DNA of 64,000 bases from Henriciella sp. (lineage in GTDB: Bacteria; Pseudomonadota; Alphaproteobacteria; Caulobacterales; Hyphomonadaceae): assembly GCA_027019605.1 (NCBI GenBank), contig JALUWJ010000075.1:19778-83777 (forward strand), in the 5' to 3' direction. The notes under the pieces were generated by a model. It had not been told where the DNA came from. It worked only from the letters and a program-made list of their open reading frames with translations, and did not search any database. A program made the position numbers and the translations under genes. Positions 15,992 through 25,043 of the stretch are shown here, piece after piece (the stretch's first letter is position 1; each line of letters opens with the position of its first letter).

Positions 15992-17170
15992 ATGAAAGTC
16001 TCAATGGCGTCTTCATTTGGTCCAATCAAAGCAGAGGGAACTGCTTTAAAGGGCGCGCCGCTTTTGTCGGAAGACGGCCCCTATGTTGTGCTGGGCTGGC
16101 AAGAACAAGAACTCGTCATGCCGAACACACCATCAGCATCTGTGCTATTTGGGCCGCGCGGAGCGGCACGGGCAAAAGACGGATCACTGTGGGTCGCTGA
16201 TACCGGCCACCATCGTTTATTGGGGTGGTTAACTGGGCCGACTGTGGACAACCAAGATGCGGATATACTGATAGGTCAACCTTCTTATTCGCGCGAAGGG
16301 CGGAACGCCAAAGGCGAACCCAGTAAGTCAACTTTAAATGTTCCGACGGGTGTTTCGCGATGGCGCGACGGGATTGCTGTAGCAGATGCATGGAACCATC
16401 GCGTTTTGCTTTGGCACGAAGTGCCAAAAATTCAGAATCAACCTGCAGATATTGTCCTTGGTCAAAAGGATGGGTGTTCCATCGAAGCGAACCATGGCCG
16501 AGACGCTCCGCGCGCGACGAGTCTGCATTGGCCATATGGAGTTGTCGAGGTTGATGGGAAGCTCGCCGTTTGCGATGCGGGCAATCGGCGAGTTTTGATA
16601 TGGAATTCTCCTGAGGAAACAGGACAACCCGCAGACCTTGTTCTTGGCCAAAACAACATGGAGACGAGAGATGAAAACTGTGGTCAAGAAATTGGCCGCA
16701 TGGGGATGCGCTGGCCACACGCAGCAGTGAACTGGCAGGGCGGATTTGCAGTCGCTGACGCTGGGAATAACCGAGTCATGCTTTGGGATGAGTGGCCAAC
16801 ACAAAATGGCCAGCCTTGCAGCCATGTTCTGGGGCAGAAGAATTTCACGGACTGCGATCACAATCTTGCATCTTACTATCCAACGTCCGCCGCCCTTAAT
16901 ATGCCTTACGCGGTAGCCGTTAGCGAAAACAAGTTGCTCGTTGCGGATACCGCAAACTCCAGACTCGTAGGCTGGCGGGAAACGACTACCGGCGCCGATG
17001 CGGATTGGCTAACAGGGCAACCGGATTTTGCTTCGAAAGGTGATAATCGATGGGGAATTATTGAGCGAGATTCCCTCTGTTGGCCGTATGGCATCACGAG
17101 TTCAGATGACGAGTTGATTATCGCGGATAGCGGAAACAACCGTGTCCTTCTGTGGAGGATGGCGAAATGA
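15992..17170 (+). CDS. NHL-repeat beta-propeller protein
   Basis: A 392-aa protein built of NHL-type blades. Repeated patterns are V-A-D-T-G-H-H-R-L-L-G-W, V-A-D-A-W-N-H-R-V-L-L-W, V-C-D-A-G-N-R-R-V-L-I-W, V-A-D-A-G-N-N-R-V-M-L-W, V-A-D-T-A-N-S-R-L-V-G-W and I-A-D-S-G-N-N-R-V-L-L-W, each followed by a L-x-G-Q segment. That gives about six blades and a closed propeller. There is no export signal. NHL proteins recur in group 2a hydrogenase clusters, though the function is not known to me. The stop overlaps the hypF start (ATGA). Confidence 0.85.
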   Translation: MKVSMASSFGPIKAEGTALKGAPLLSEDGPYVVLGWQEQELVMPNTPSASVLFGPRGAARAKDGSLWVADTGHHRLLGWLTGPTVDNQDADILIGQPSYSREGRNAKGEPSKSTLNVPTGVSRWRDGIAVADAWNHRVLLWHEVPKIQNQPADIVLGQKDGCSIEANHGRDAPRATSLHWPYGVVEVDGKLAVCDAGNRRVLIWNSPEETGQPADLVLGQNNMETRDENCGQEIGRMGMRWPHAAVNWQGGFAVADAGNNRVMLWDEWPTQNGQPCSHVLGQKNFTDCDHNLASYYPTSAALNMPYAVAVSENKLLVADTANSRLVGWRETTTGADADWLTGQPDFASKGDNRWGIIERDSLCWPYGITSSDDELIIADSGNNRVLLWRMAK

Positions 17171-19545
17171 GCTCCCGCCTCGCTGGCGAATTGATTGTGG
17201 TGCGCGGTCAAGTCCAAGGAGTTGGTTTTCGGCCAACCGTCTGGCGGCTTGCGCATGAATTAGAATTGGTTGGCGATGTTTGCAACACTCCTGAGGGCGT
17301 CAATATTCGACTATGGGGTGATCGGATCTCGGCTTTTGTTGAACGCTTGCAGAGTGAAGCGCCGCCGCTAGCGCGTATTCAAGAGATGGAACGTCGATCA
17401 GTGAGCGGTGAAATCCCCACTGCATTTGAGATCGCCCAGACATCCGAAGGCGTGATGCGCGTTGCAATCACGCCGGACGCTGCCACTTGTCAGGATTGTC
17501 TAGACGAGATCAACGACCCTTTTGATCGGCGCTTTCGGTACCCATTTGCAAATTGCACAAATTGTGGCCCTCGCTTTTCAATCATTCACGGCGCACCTTA
17601 TGATCGTGCAAAGACCAGTATGCGAGCCTTTGATCTTTGCGGTGATTGTCAAACGGAGTACGAGAACCCGTTAGACCGACGTTATCACGCTCAACCCGTT
17701 GCATGCCACATGTGCGGTCCAAAAGCTTGGATAGAAAAGCTCGGTCAGGGCATCGTTAACTGCGAAGCCTTCTCTATGTTAGATGATGTTGACGCAGTCG
17801 GCGGGATGCTGAAATCAGGTGAAATAGTTGCCATTAAAGGACTTGGCGGATTTCATCTCGCTTGCGATGCGACTAATTCTGCTAGCGTTGAAAAACTACG
17901 AGAACGAAAGCAGCGCAAAGACAAGGCGTTCGCGCTCATGGCGCGCGATATCGAAGCGATCTCGGCCTTTGCACACATAACTGCGGAGGAGGAAGCGCTG
18001 TTACGCTCTAGCGCTGCTCCAATTGTCCTACTTGAAGCGCGACGCGATGCTCACTTGCCGGACGCTGTCGCCCCCGGACTAAATCGTCTGGGCTTCATGC
18101 TGCCGTATACACCGCTTCATCATATCATGCTGAAGCGCATGACACGGCCAATCGTTATGACATCTGGTAACATCTCCGGCGAACCTCAATGTTACACGAA
18201 CGAAGCTGCTCGAAACCGGTTGGCTGAAGTCGCCGACTTTGGCTGCATGACCGATCGAGATATCGTCAATCGCATTGACGATAGCGTGGTGCGTTGTGAT
18301 CTTGGTGCTCCCAGAATACTAAGACGAGCGCGCGGTTTTGCGCCATCTTCGCTATTGCTTCCTCCAGGGTTGGAGAATGCGCCTCCCATGATTGCGTACG
18401 GTGCGGATCTAAAAAACGCCTTCTGCTTAGTGAAAGATGGCGAAGCCATTTTGAGTCAACATATGGGGGACCTGGCGGACCCCACGACCGCGGACGAACT
18501 AACGCACAATCTTTCACTCTACCGTGATTTGTATGAACACGTTCCGGCAACAATCGTTGTGGATCAGCACCCAGAGTATTTTTCCTCCAAATTGGGTAAA
18601 CACGACGCGGATCAGTTGGATCTTCCACTGATCGAGGTGCAACATCACCACGCGCATATTGCGTCGTGCATGGCGGAGAATGCGTGGCCAACGGATGGCG
18701 GCGATGTTCTCGGGATCGCGCTCGATGGAGCCGGGTGGGGCGGCGACGGGACAATATGGGGCGGAGAGTTTCTGGCTTGCAACTACACTTCGTTTAAACG
18801 ACTGGCGATGCTAAAACCGGTGGCTCTACCTGGTGGTGATGCTGCAGCGCGTGAGCCTTGGAGGAATGCGTACGCGCATATTACTGCACAGATGGGGTGG
18901 GCTGAGTTCGCAATGAATTTCTCTGACTTGGATATATTCAAGTTCTTGAGTTTAAAGCCAAGAGACACCCTCGATAGCATGATCTCAGAGCAGGTGAATT
19001 CACCTAAATCAACATCCTGTGGCCGTTTGTTTGATGCAGCTGCCGCAATTGCTGGTCTGGCGCCGGAACGTCAAACCTATGAAGGTCAAGCTGCAATGCT
19101 ATTTGAGGCCGCGATTGACCCAAGTGCGCTCGATGAGAGTTCAGATCTGGATTACCCATTTTCTATTCCCCTAATAGATGGACATGGCATGCCATACATC
19201 GAACCGTTAGCTGTATGGAGAGCGATGCTTGGCGATCTGGTATTGCAAACCCCTATAGGTGTGATTGCAGCTAGATTTCACCGCGGTTTAGCCCGGGCAA
19301 TTGTGGCGATGGCCAAACGCCTCATGGGGGACCAACCGACTTTCTCAGCGGTCGCTCTCTCGGGCGGCTGCTTCCAAAATCAAACTCTCTTCAAACTCGT
19401 GCATGGACATTTGAGAGACGCTGAAATCGACGTCCTGACACACAAACAAGTTCCAGCAAATGACGGTGGTATTGCGCTTGGACAAGCCACGATCGCCGCC
19501 GCAATTATTCTTAACCAAAACCAAGGGAGCAAACGATGTGTTTAG
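17167..19545 (+). CDS. hypF: Carbamoyltransferase HypF
   Basis: Makes the thiocarboxamide used for the cyanide ligands of the hydrogenase iron. Its 792 aa hold all expected domains: acylphosphatase-like (R-G-x-V-Q-G-V-G-F-R-P, about 14-24), four CxxC zinc-finger pairs (about 110-185), a YrdC-like domain (about 200-390) and a Kae1-like C-terminal part with the metal motif H-H-H-A-H (near 495). Length is normal. I chose ATG 17167, which overlaps the preceding TGA (ATGA). It is followed by hypC with a 10-bp overlap. Confidence 0.96.
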   Translation: MSSRLAGELIVVRGQVQGVGFRPTVWRLAHELELVGDVCNTPEGVNIRLWGDRISAFVERLQSEAPPLARIQEMERRSVSGEIPTAFEIAQTSEGVMRVAITPDAATCQDCLDEINDPFDRRFRYPFANCTNCGPRFSIIHGAPYDRAKTSMRAFDLCGDCQTEYENPLDRRYHAQPVACHMCGPKAWIEKLGQGIVNCEAFSMLDDVDAVGGMLKSGEIVAIKGLGGFHLACDATNSASVEKLRERKQRKDKAFALMARDIEAISAFAHITAEEEALLRSSAAPIVLLEARRDAHLPDAVAPGLNRLGFMLPYTPLHHIMLKRMTRPIVMTSGNISGEPQCYTNEAARNRLAEVADFGCMTDRDIVNRIDDSVVRCDLGAPRILRRARGFAPSSLLLPPGLENAPPMIAYGADLKNAFCLVKDGEAILSQHMGDLADPTTADELTHNLSLYRDLYEHVPATIVVDQHPEYFSSKLGKHDADQLDLPLIEVQHHHAHIASCMAENAWPTDGGDVLGIALDGAGWGGDGTIWGGEFLACNYTSFKRLAMLKPVALPGGDAAAREPWRNAYAHITAQMGWAEFAMNFSDLDIFKFLSLKPRDTLDSMISEQVNSPKSTSCGRLFDAAAAIAGLAPERQTYEGQAAMLFEAAIDPSALDESSDLDYPFSIPLIDGHGMPYIEPLAVWRAMLGDLVLQTPIGVIAARFHRGLARAIVAMAKRLMGDQPTFSAVALSGGCFQNQTLFKLVHGHLRDAEIDVLTHKQVPANDGGIALGQATIAAAIILNQNQGSKRCV

Positions 19546-19832
19546 GAATTCCAGCGCAGATTGTGTCCATTTCTGATGCGACTAAAAAGCTTGCAATGGT
19601 CGAGGTCTCGGGAGTTCAACGCGAGGTCAATGTTGCCTGCATAATGCCAGAGAGCGGCGACGCGGATGAATTGCTCGGCGCTTGGGCATTGATCCACGTT
19701 GGGTTTGCGATGAGCCGGATAAATGAAGAGGAGGCTAAGAAGACTTTAGAGATCCTCATCCAGCTCGGCGAAGCGCAAGCAGAAATAGAGGCAATGCGCC
19801 ACGGACAAGCTGCATTGGAGGGGTCATCATGA
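19536..19832 (+). CDS. hypC: Hydrogenase assembly chaperone HypC/HupF
   Basis: A 98-aa chaperone that carries the Fe(CN)2CO precursor with HypD and delivers it to the large subunit. The essential N-terminus M-C-L-G-I-P (Cys2) is intact, followed by the V-E-V-x-G-V-x-R-E-V-N beta-barrel segment. The C-terminus is a longer helix, as usual for HypC. It overlaps hypF by 10 bp and hypD by 4 bp (ATGA), so the order F-C-D-E is tightly coupled. Confidence 0.95.
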   Translation: MCLGIPAQIVSISDATKKLAMVEVSGVQREVNVACIMPESGDADELLGAWALIHVGFAMSRINEEEAKKTLEILIQLGEAQAEIEAMRHGQAALEGSS

Positions 19833-20974
19833 AGTACGCTGACGAGTTTCGCGACCCTGAGGCGGTCAATACGGTTTTATCAGAGATCGAACGCATTATT
19901 GACGAAATTGGTGCCACCGCCGACCAGCCTATCCACATTATGGAAATTTGCGGCGGGCACACTCACGCAATCTTTAGGTATGGGTTGGATAAGCTAACGC
20001 CGGAAGGGCTAGAGTTTATTCATGGCCCTGGGTGTCCTGTCTGCGTGCTACCCATGGCCCGCGTAGACGAATGCGTAGAGCTAGCTGAGCGTCCAGAGGT
20101 TATATTTACGACCTTTGGCGATGCCGTCCGGGTGCCCGGGACCAAGAAATCGCTTCTCCAGGCCAAAGCAGATGGCGCGGATATTAGGATCGTTTACTCG
20201 CCTCTCGATGCCTTAGAACTGGCGCGCCAAAATCCTGATCGCGAGGTGGTTTTCTTTGCATTGGGCTTTGAGACAACAACGCCGTCAACCGCTCTTTGCG
20301 TGCAACAAGCAGCACAAGAAAAAATCTCCAATTTTTCCCTCTTTTGCAATCATATCACAGTCCCGCCACCGATCAAAGTTCTCTTGGATGATCCATACAT
20401 GAAGCTGGATGGGTTTGTTGGGCCAGGTCACGTTTCCATGGTGATAGGCTTGGAGCCTTATGAGTTCATTGCCCGCGACTATAATAAACCAATCATCGTC
20501 GCCGGATTCGAACCTGTAGATTTGCTGCAATCAGTGATGATGGTTTTGGAACAAATCAAATCAGGGCAAGCTAAGGTCGAAAACCAGTATGCCAGAATTG
20601 TTCCAGATCAAGGCAATCCCGTTTCCATCGCCGCCTGTGAAGATGTCTATGAACGGCGTGAATCTTTTGAATGGCGCGGCCTGGGTGAAATCGATGAATC
20701 TGGCCTCAAAATCCGAGAAAAGTACGCGTCGTTCGATGCTGAGAGAAAATTTGGCATCGGCTATGGCCAAGCATCACGGGTCGTAGAAGAACCCGAAGGC
20801 TGTCGGTGCGGTGATGTAATGACGGGCCGTATCAAGCCAATTCAATGCGAGCAATTCGGCAAAGGATGCACGCCGGAACGGCCATTGGGTGCGTTAATGG
20901 TTTCTTCCGAGGGAGCATGCGCGGCATACTATCAATACGGAGGGGTTCGTCCGGACCTGGAGCCGGCCGTATGA
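19829..20974 (+). CDS. hypD: Hydrogenase formation protein HypD
   Basis: Iron-sulfur scaffold protein (381 aa) on which the Fe(CN)2CO unit is built together with HypC and HypE. Family motifs visible are I-C-G-G-H-T-H (about 45-51), G-P-G-C-P-V-C (about 70-76), G-F-E-T-T-T-P-S-T (about 150), and the C-terminal Cys-rich [4Fe-4S] ligand region C-R-C-G-D-V ... C-x5-C. Length is normal for HypD. Start and stop overlap hypC and hypE. Confidence 0.96.
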   Translation: MKYADEFRDPEAVNTVLSEIERIIDEIGATADQPIHIMEICGGHTHAIFRYGLDKLTPEGLEFIHGPGCPVCVLPMARVDECVELAERPEVIFTTFGDAVRVPGTKKSLLQAKADGADIRIVYSPLDALELARQNPDREVVFFALGFETTTPSTALCVQQAAQEKISNFSLFCNHITVPPPIKVLLDDPYMKLDGFVGPGHVSMVIGLEPYEFIARDYNKPIIVAGFEPVDLLQSVMMVLEQIKSGQAKVENQYARIVPDQGNPVSIAACEDVYERRESFEWRGLGEIDESGLKIREKYASFDAERKFGIGYGQASRVVEEPEGCRCGDVMTGRIKPIQCEQFGKGCTPERPLGALMVSSEGACAAYYQYGGVRPDLEPAV

Positions 20975-22017
20975 AACAGGCCGCGCAAACCGCTAGAAAA
21001 CTGCGCGGCACTCATGTGACGCTCGCACATGGCGGTGGCGGGAAAGCCATGCGTGATCTGATTGAAGATGTGTTCACAAGCCGCTTTAAACCAAACGGTG
21101 CTGAAGACCAGGCCCGATTGGAGCCGGGTGCCCTCGCTCAGGAAGGCGCGAAGCTTGCCTTCACTACAGATAGTTTTGTGGTCTATCCTCTGGAATTTCC
21201 GGGCGGTGATATTGGGCGCATCTCTGTATGTGGCACAGTCAATGATCTAGCGGTCGGAGGTGCTACTCCACTTTGGTTATCTGCCTCGTTCATTTTGGAG
21301 GAGGGCATCGATGTGGATCTATTGCGCCGCGTCGTTGATTCGATGTGCAAGGCTGCCGATGAGGCGGGCGTGAAAATTGTCACCGGAGACACTAAAGTCG
21401 TAGAACGGGGAAGCGCCGACAAATTGTTCATTACGACGTCAGGCGTGGGTGTCATCCCGTCAGGTCGAAATCTCTCCGCCACCTCCGTCCGTGAGGGAGA
21501 CGTTGCAATTGTCAGCGGGCTGCTAGGAGATCACGGCGCAACGATATTGGCTGCCAGAGGAGACTTGGCAATCAATGCGGATATTAGGTCAGACGGCCAA
21601 CCTCTTGGTGAACTGATGGACGCAGTGATCAATGCTGCGCCAAATTTGCGTTGTTCGCGCGACGCGACCCGCGGTGGATTGGCTTCAGCCTTGAACGAAA
21701 TTGCAGAAGCGTCCGCTGTCAGTATTCTAATCGACGAAACGCTATTACCCCTTAGAAAAGAAGTTAGAGGTGTTTGCGAAATCCTCGGCCTTGACCCTCT
21801 TTACCTGGCAAACGAAGGGGCTTTGGTCGTTTTCGCTCCGGAAAGCGAAGCCAATGCAGCGCTTGAGGCCATGCGATCTGTCAAAGCGGGAAAGAATGCT
21901 GCGATCATTGGGCATGCAAAAAGCGGAATTGCCGGTCGTGTGGAAATGAAAACGATATTTGGAGGAGCAAGAATCGTCGAAATGCTGGTGGGTGAACAGT
22001 TGCCGAGGATTTGTTGA
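20971..22017 (+). CDS. hypE: Hydrogenase expression/formation protein HypE
   Basis: ATP-dependent dehydratase that turns the C-terminal thiocarboxamide into thiocyanate for cyanide ligand delivery. Its 348 aa end in the diagnostic P-R-I-C, whose Cys is the modified residue. N-terminal H-G-G-G-G-K-A-M and D-S-F-V-V-x-P-L-x-F-P-G-G-D-I-G match the AIR-synthase-like fold. The open frame extends 42 codons upstream inside hypD, but ATG 20971, overlapping the hypD stop, is the natural start. Confidence 0.96.
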   Translation: MKQAAQTARKLRGTHVTLAHGGGGKAMRDLIEDVFTSRFKPNGAEDQARLEPGALAQEGAKLAFTTDSFVVYPLEFPGGDIGRISVCGTVNDLAVGGATPLWLSASFILEEGIDVDLLRRVVDSMCKAADEAGVKIVTGDTKVVERGSADKLFITTSGVGVIPSGRNLSATSVREGDVAIVSGLLGDHGATILAARGDLAINADIRSDGQPLGELMDAVINAAPNLRCSRDATRGGLASALNEIAEASAVSILIDETLLPLRKEVRGVCEILGLDPLYLANEGALVVFAPESEANAALEAMRSVKAGKNAAIIGHAKSGIAGRVEMKTIFGGARIVEMLVGEQLPRIC

Positions 22018-22737
22018 ATGTTTGGAATTCTCGCACTCGGATTTTTGATTGGCATGACCCACGCTCTAGAAGCAGACCATCTCGCAGCTATGGCGGCTAT
22101 TTCAAGCGACCACACTGCACAAAAACGAAAGATGATGTTGCGTGGCGCATTTTGGGGGGCTGGACACAGCCTTACTTTATTTGCCTTAGGTGGCGTGGTG
22201 ATTGTCTTCGGTTTTGTTTTAACCGATGCCACGGCTGCACGACTGGAATTTTCTGTGGGCGCGATGCTGGTTTTGCTAGGACTACATCTCGTTGTCCGTA
22301 TGTGGCGTCGCAAAATCCACTTTCATGCACATCGTCATGAAGACGGAAAAGCACACCTGCATGCTCACAGTCACCATGGTGAAAAAAGCGCACATTCTGA
22401 TTCATCACATCAGCACTCTCATCCAGATGGCTTGCCCTGGCGCGCGCTTATCGTAGGGCTTGTCCATGGTGCCGCTGGATCGGCCGGATTATTGACGCTT
22501 GTCATTGCAACCACGCAGAGTGCATTGGTTGCTTTGGCCTATATCCTCGTTTTCGGTGTCGGATCCATCGTCGGTATGGCGGTTCTCTCTTATGCAGTCG
22601 CATGGCCGCTTGGCGCAATCGAGCGTTCCGCACGTAAAATCCACGTGACCGTTACGGTTCTTGCTGCTTTGTTTGCGGTCGGCATCGGCGTGAATGTGAT
22701 GCGCTCTACTGCGGCGCTGGCTTGGGTAGGAGCCTGA
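22018..22737 (+). CDS. NicO/HupE-like nickel permease with His-rich loop
   Basis: A 239-aa polytopic membrane protein. Helix 1 has G-M-T-H-A-L-E-A-D-H, a nickel/cobalt permease-type H-A-x4-D-H signature. A cytoplasmic or periplasmic loop (about 100-140) carries more than ten His in a H-x-H pattern, suited to binding Ni(II). The family is NicO/RcnA/UreH-like. It starts one base after the hypE stop and sits between hypE and hypA, so it most probably supplies nickel to HypA/HypB. Import rather than efflux is inferred from context. Confidence 0.85.
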   Translation: MFGILALGFLIGMTHALEADHLAAMAAISSDHTAQKRKMMLRGAFWGAGHSLTLFALGGVVIVFGFVLTDATAARLEFSVGAMLVLLGLHLVVRMWRRKIHFHAHRHEDGKAHLHAHSHHGEKSAHSDSSHQHSHPDGLPWRALIVGLVHGAAGSAGLLTLVIATTQSALVALAYILVFGVGSIVGMAVLSYAVAWPLGAIERSARKIHVTVTVLAALFAVGIGVNVMRSTAALAWVGA

Positions 22738-22738
22738 G

Positions 22739-22981
22739 ATGCACGAGTTGGGATTAAGCCGTTCCATAGCTGCGATCGTGACAGAAAACTCTATGGGACG
22801 CCAAGTTCGAAGAGTCTCAGTCGCAGTAGGTCCACTCGCCTGCGTCGAGAAGCGTGCTCTGGCGTTTTGCTGGGATATTGTAACCGAAGGCGGGCCGCTG
22901 GCTGGATCACTACTGGAGTTTGTGGACGCCGAAGGCGACGTGTTTTTGGTTAAAGAGTTTGAATTTGAGGAGGCTGCGTAA
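22739..22981 (+). CDS. hypA: HypA lacking its zinc-binding domain
   Basis: Nickel-insertion metallochaperone, only 80 aa against the usual 113-118. The start M-H-E-L-x-L-S (nickel ligand His2) and the V-G-P-L-A-C-V-E-x-x-A-L-x-F-C-x-D-I-V segment are intact. The canonical two CxxC pairs of the zinc domain are completely missing. The protein passes from L-E-F-V-D-A-E straight to G-D-V-F-L-V-K-E-F-E-F-E, which matches the normal last beta strand. The deletion is therefore internal and clean, not a frameshift. It shares a base with the hypB start (TAATG). Confidence 0.88.
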   Translation: MHELGLSRSIAAIVTENSMGRQVRRVSVAVGPLACVEKRALAFCWDIVTEGGPLAGSLLEFVDAEGDVFLVKEFEFEEAA

Positions 22982-23820
22982 TGTGCGGAACTTGTGGATG
23001 TTCAGATCCTATGAATAGCGTGACTATCGAAGATGCAAAAACTGGCGAACGCCGGGTGCTGCGAGAAGGTGGGATCTTAAAACACAATGAACATGAACCC
23101 CATCATCACCACTCTGATCACGAGCATTCCCATGAAGGAGATGATCGTCCGCATGTACATGGGCCTAATGGCGAGATTATCAGTCTTGAAGCTGCCGTCA
23201 TGTCGAAAAATGATGCTATTGCAGCGCAAAACCGAGGTTGGTTTGAAGGACGGCGTGTGCTCGCGCTCAATTTAGTCAGTTCGCCTGGTGCGGGCAAAAC
23301 TTCCTTGCTCGAATACACAATTCGAAATTTTTCAAAAGACCATCCGATTGCAGTGATTGAAGGGGATCAGATGACTGCAAACGACGCCGAACGCGTGCGT
23401 GACGCAGGTGCACAGGCAGTACAAATCAATACCGGCGCGGGTTGCCACCTTGAGGCAGATATGATCGCGGAAGCGGTTAAATCACTCGAATTGGAAGCGG
23501 GTGCCGTCTTGATGATCGAAAATGTGGGGAATCTCGTTTGTCCTTCGATGTTTGATCTCGGCGAGCGCATGAAGATTGCCGTGATTTCGGTGACCGAAGG
23601 GGAAGACAAACCACTAAAATATCCGCACATGTTTCGGGCGTCGAAGTGTGTGCTGATCAATAAGGTCGATATCGCCGAGGCTGTCGAGTTCGACGAAACG
23701 CAATGTCGCGAAAACATTCTATCCGTTAATCCTGAGGCGAAAATTTTAGCCTTGTCCGCGAAGACCGGAGAGGGAACTGCAAAATGGTTCGAATTTTTAA
23801 CGGAGCTATGTGAGAGCTGA
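22981..23820 (+). CDS. hypB: Nickel-binding GTPase HypB
   Basis: GTPase that hands nickel to the large subunit with HypA. Of 279 aa, the N-terminus has M-C-G-T-C-G-C (CxxCGC nickel site) and a His-rich segment (about 38-62). The GTPase core has the P-loop S-P-G-A-G-K-T-S, N-K-V-D and the C-H-L-E-A-D segment with the metal-binding Cys/His. The N-terminal CxxCGC plus His stretch suggests nickel storage too. It is the last gene of the hydrogenase island, followed by a probable terminator. Confidence 0.95.
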   Translation: MCGTCGCSDPMNSVTIEDAKTGERRVLREGGILKHNEHEPHHHHSDHEHSHEGDDRPHVHGPNGEIISLEAAVMSKNDAIAAQNRGWFEGRRVLALNLVSSPGAGKTSLLEYTIRNFSKDHPIAVIEGDQMTANDAERVRDAGAQAVQINTGAGCHLEADMIAEAVKSLELEAGAVLMIENVGNLVCPSMFDLGERMKIAVISVTEGEDKPLKYPHMFRASKCVLINKVDIAEAVEFDETQCRENILSVNPEAKILALSAKTGEGTAKWFEFLTELCES

Positions 23821-23903
23821 GGGCTACAGTCCGGAAGAGAGTATTGCGGTGCGCTCTCAATTGCCGGTTTTGATACCTCATACGATTAGAATTACTCATT
23901 CTA

Positions 23904-23936
23904 GGGTCGGCCAATCTGTTATTTGGCGGCCCGTTT
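23904..23936 (+). terminator. Probable terminator closing the hydrogenase island
   Basis: GGGTCGGCCAA (23904-23914) pairs with TTGGCGGCCC (23923-23932) over 10 bp with one bulged G and one G-U, followed by GTTTTC. The T-run is short, so strength is uncertain. The remaining 23821-24085 shows no gene I can support. Confidence 0.5.
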
Positions 23937-24085
23937 TCTATTCGCTATATATGAGAAAATTTCGCCAAAAATCCCAAACGGAACGTCGGCGCAACTTATC
24001 GGTTGAATTTAAATAGAAGTCAGTGATTTGGTCACTTTCGGTTTGAATGGTTTCTGTACTACGGACCATTGAAGAGGAGAATCAT

Positions 24086-24610
24086 GTGAGACTTATCTTA
24101 CTTTTGTCGCTGATCTGTGTCGGGGTACATGGGTACGCGATAGCCCAGCAATCCAACTTCAGTACGGGACCTGTCATCCAAGATTTCGGTCCTGTGGCTC
24201 CGGTGTCTGATGTTCGGCTTGATGCTGAAACAGAGCTAAAAGTTGCATTCGATGTAGCCGAACCTGCAAAGGCGGGGCAGATCAATCGCCGCCTGGAAAG
24301 TGCAGCACGCTTTCTAAATATGCACGCAAACTCTGGCGTGCCCGTTGAACAGATGAGCATCGCAATCGTTGTACATGGCCCTGCCGCTATGGATCTAGTC
24401 ACATCTGAAAGATATGGCAGCGACAACGCAAATTCTGAACTCATCGCGGCACTCGTCGAATCTGGTGTGTCGATTGAGCTGTGTGGGCAAACCGCTGCGT
24501 TCCGAGACATTTCTGAGGCCGACCTTCTGCCAGGCGTGACAATGTCTCTGTCTGCTATGACGTCCCACGCGCTTTTGCAGCAATCCGGCTACACTTTAAA
24601 CCCGTTCTAG
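24086..24610 (+). CDS. Exported DsrE-like sulfur-carrier family protein
   Basis: A 174-aa protein with a cleavable signal peptide (about 1-21, L-I-L-L-L-S-L-I-C-V, ending A-I-A|Q). The mature part has the DsrE/DsrF-like pattern: a beta-strand with A-I-V-V-H-G-P-A, then G-V-S-I-E-L-C-G-Q-T and the closing G-Y-T-L-N-P-F. The single Cys in E-L-C-G is the candidate sulfur-carrying residue. GTG 24086 is chosen because GAGGAG lies 5 nt before it; the overlapping ATG 24084 is out of frame. A periplasmic rhodanese gene follows by 10 bp, suggesting joint persulfide handling. Confidence 0.75.
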   Translation: MRLILLLSLICVGVHGYAIAQQSNFSTGPVIQDFGPVAPVSDVRLDAETELKVAFDVAEPAKAGQINRRLESAARFLNMHANSGVPVEQMSIAIVVHGPAAMDLVTSERYGSDNANSELIAALVESGVSIELCGQTAAFRDISEADLLPGVTMSLSAMTSHALLQQSGYTLNPF

Positions 24611-24620
24611 AGTTCAGTAG

Positions 24621-25043
24621 ATGCGATCGGTATTTGTCCTAATCGTCGCGATTCTTGCCTGGCAATTCGCGGCCGTCGCACAGATCGAGACAGTGACCGC
24701 GACCGAGGCGCATAACCTGCAAAGCCAGAACGGCGCGATCCTCATAGATGTGCGAACACCCGGCGAATGGAACAGAGGCGGAATGCCAGCCGGGTCAATC
24801 GGTATTTCGATTGCGGAGACTGACTTTGTCTCACGCGTTCGCAACATTGTCGGCGGTGACTTGGACCGACAAGTGATCCTTATTTGCCAAACCGGAGTGC
24901 GATCTTCACACGCTGCCAGATTATTGGAACAGAATGGGTTCCGTAACCTTAGTAACGTTCAAGAAGGTATACGAGGCAGCTGGCGAGCAGGTCCAGGTTG
25001 GATCAAGAAAGGCTTGCCAATGCGCCCGTTTTCATCCGAATGA
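24621..25043 (+). CDS. Exported single-domain rhodanese
   Basis: A 140-aa protein with a signal peptide (about 1-20, ending V-A-Q) and one rhodanese fold. The segment I-L-I-D-V-R-T-P-G-E-W is typical, and the active-site loop is C-Q-T-G-V-R-S with the persulfide-forming Cys near residue 92. It would transfer sulfane sulfur in the periplasm. It lies between the DsrE-like gene and an isoprenylcysteine methyltransferase-like gene, with a 4-bp ATGA overlap to the latter. Confidence 0.87.
   Translation: MRSVFVLIVAILAWQFAAVAQIETVTATEAHNLQSQNGAILIDVRTPGEWNRGGMPAGSIGISIAETDFVSRVRNIVGGDLDRQVILICQTGVRSSHAARLLEQNGFRNLSNVQEGIRGSWRAGPGWIKKGLPMRPFSSE

Noticed and set aside
20845..20970. N-terminal extension of HypE
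   Set aside because: It is hypD sequence read in another frame; HypE similarity starts after ATG 20971.
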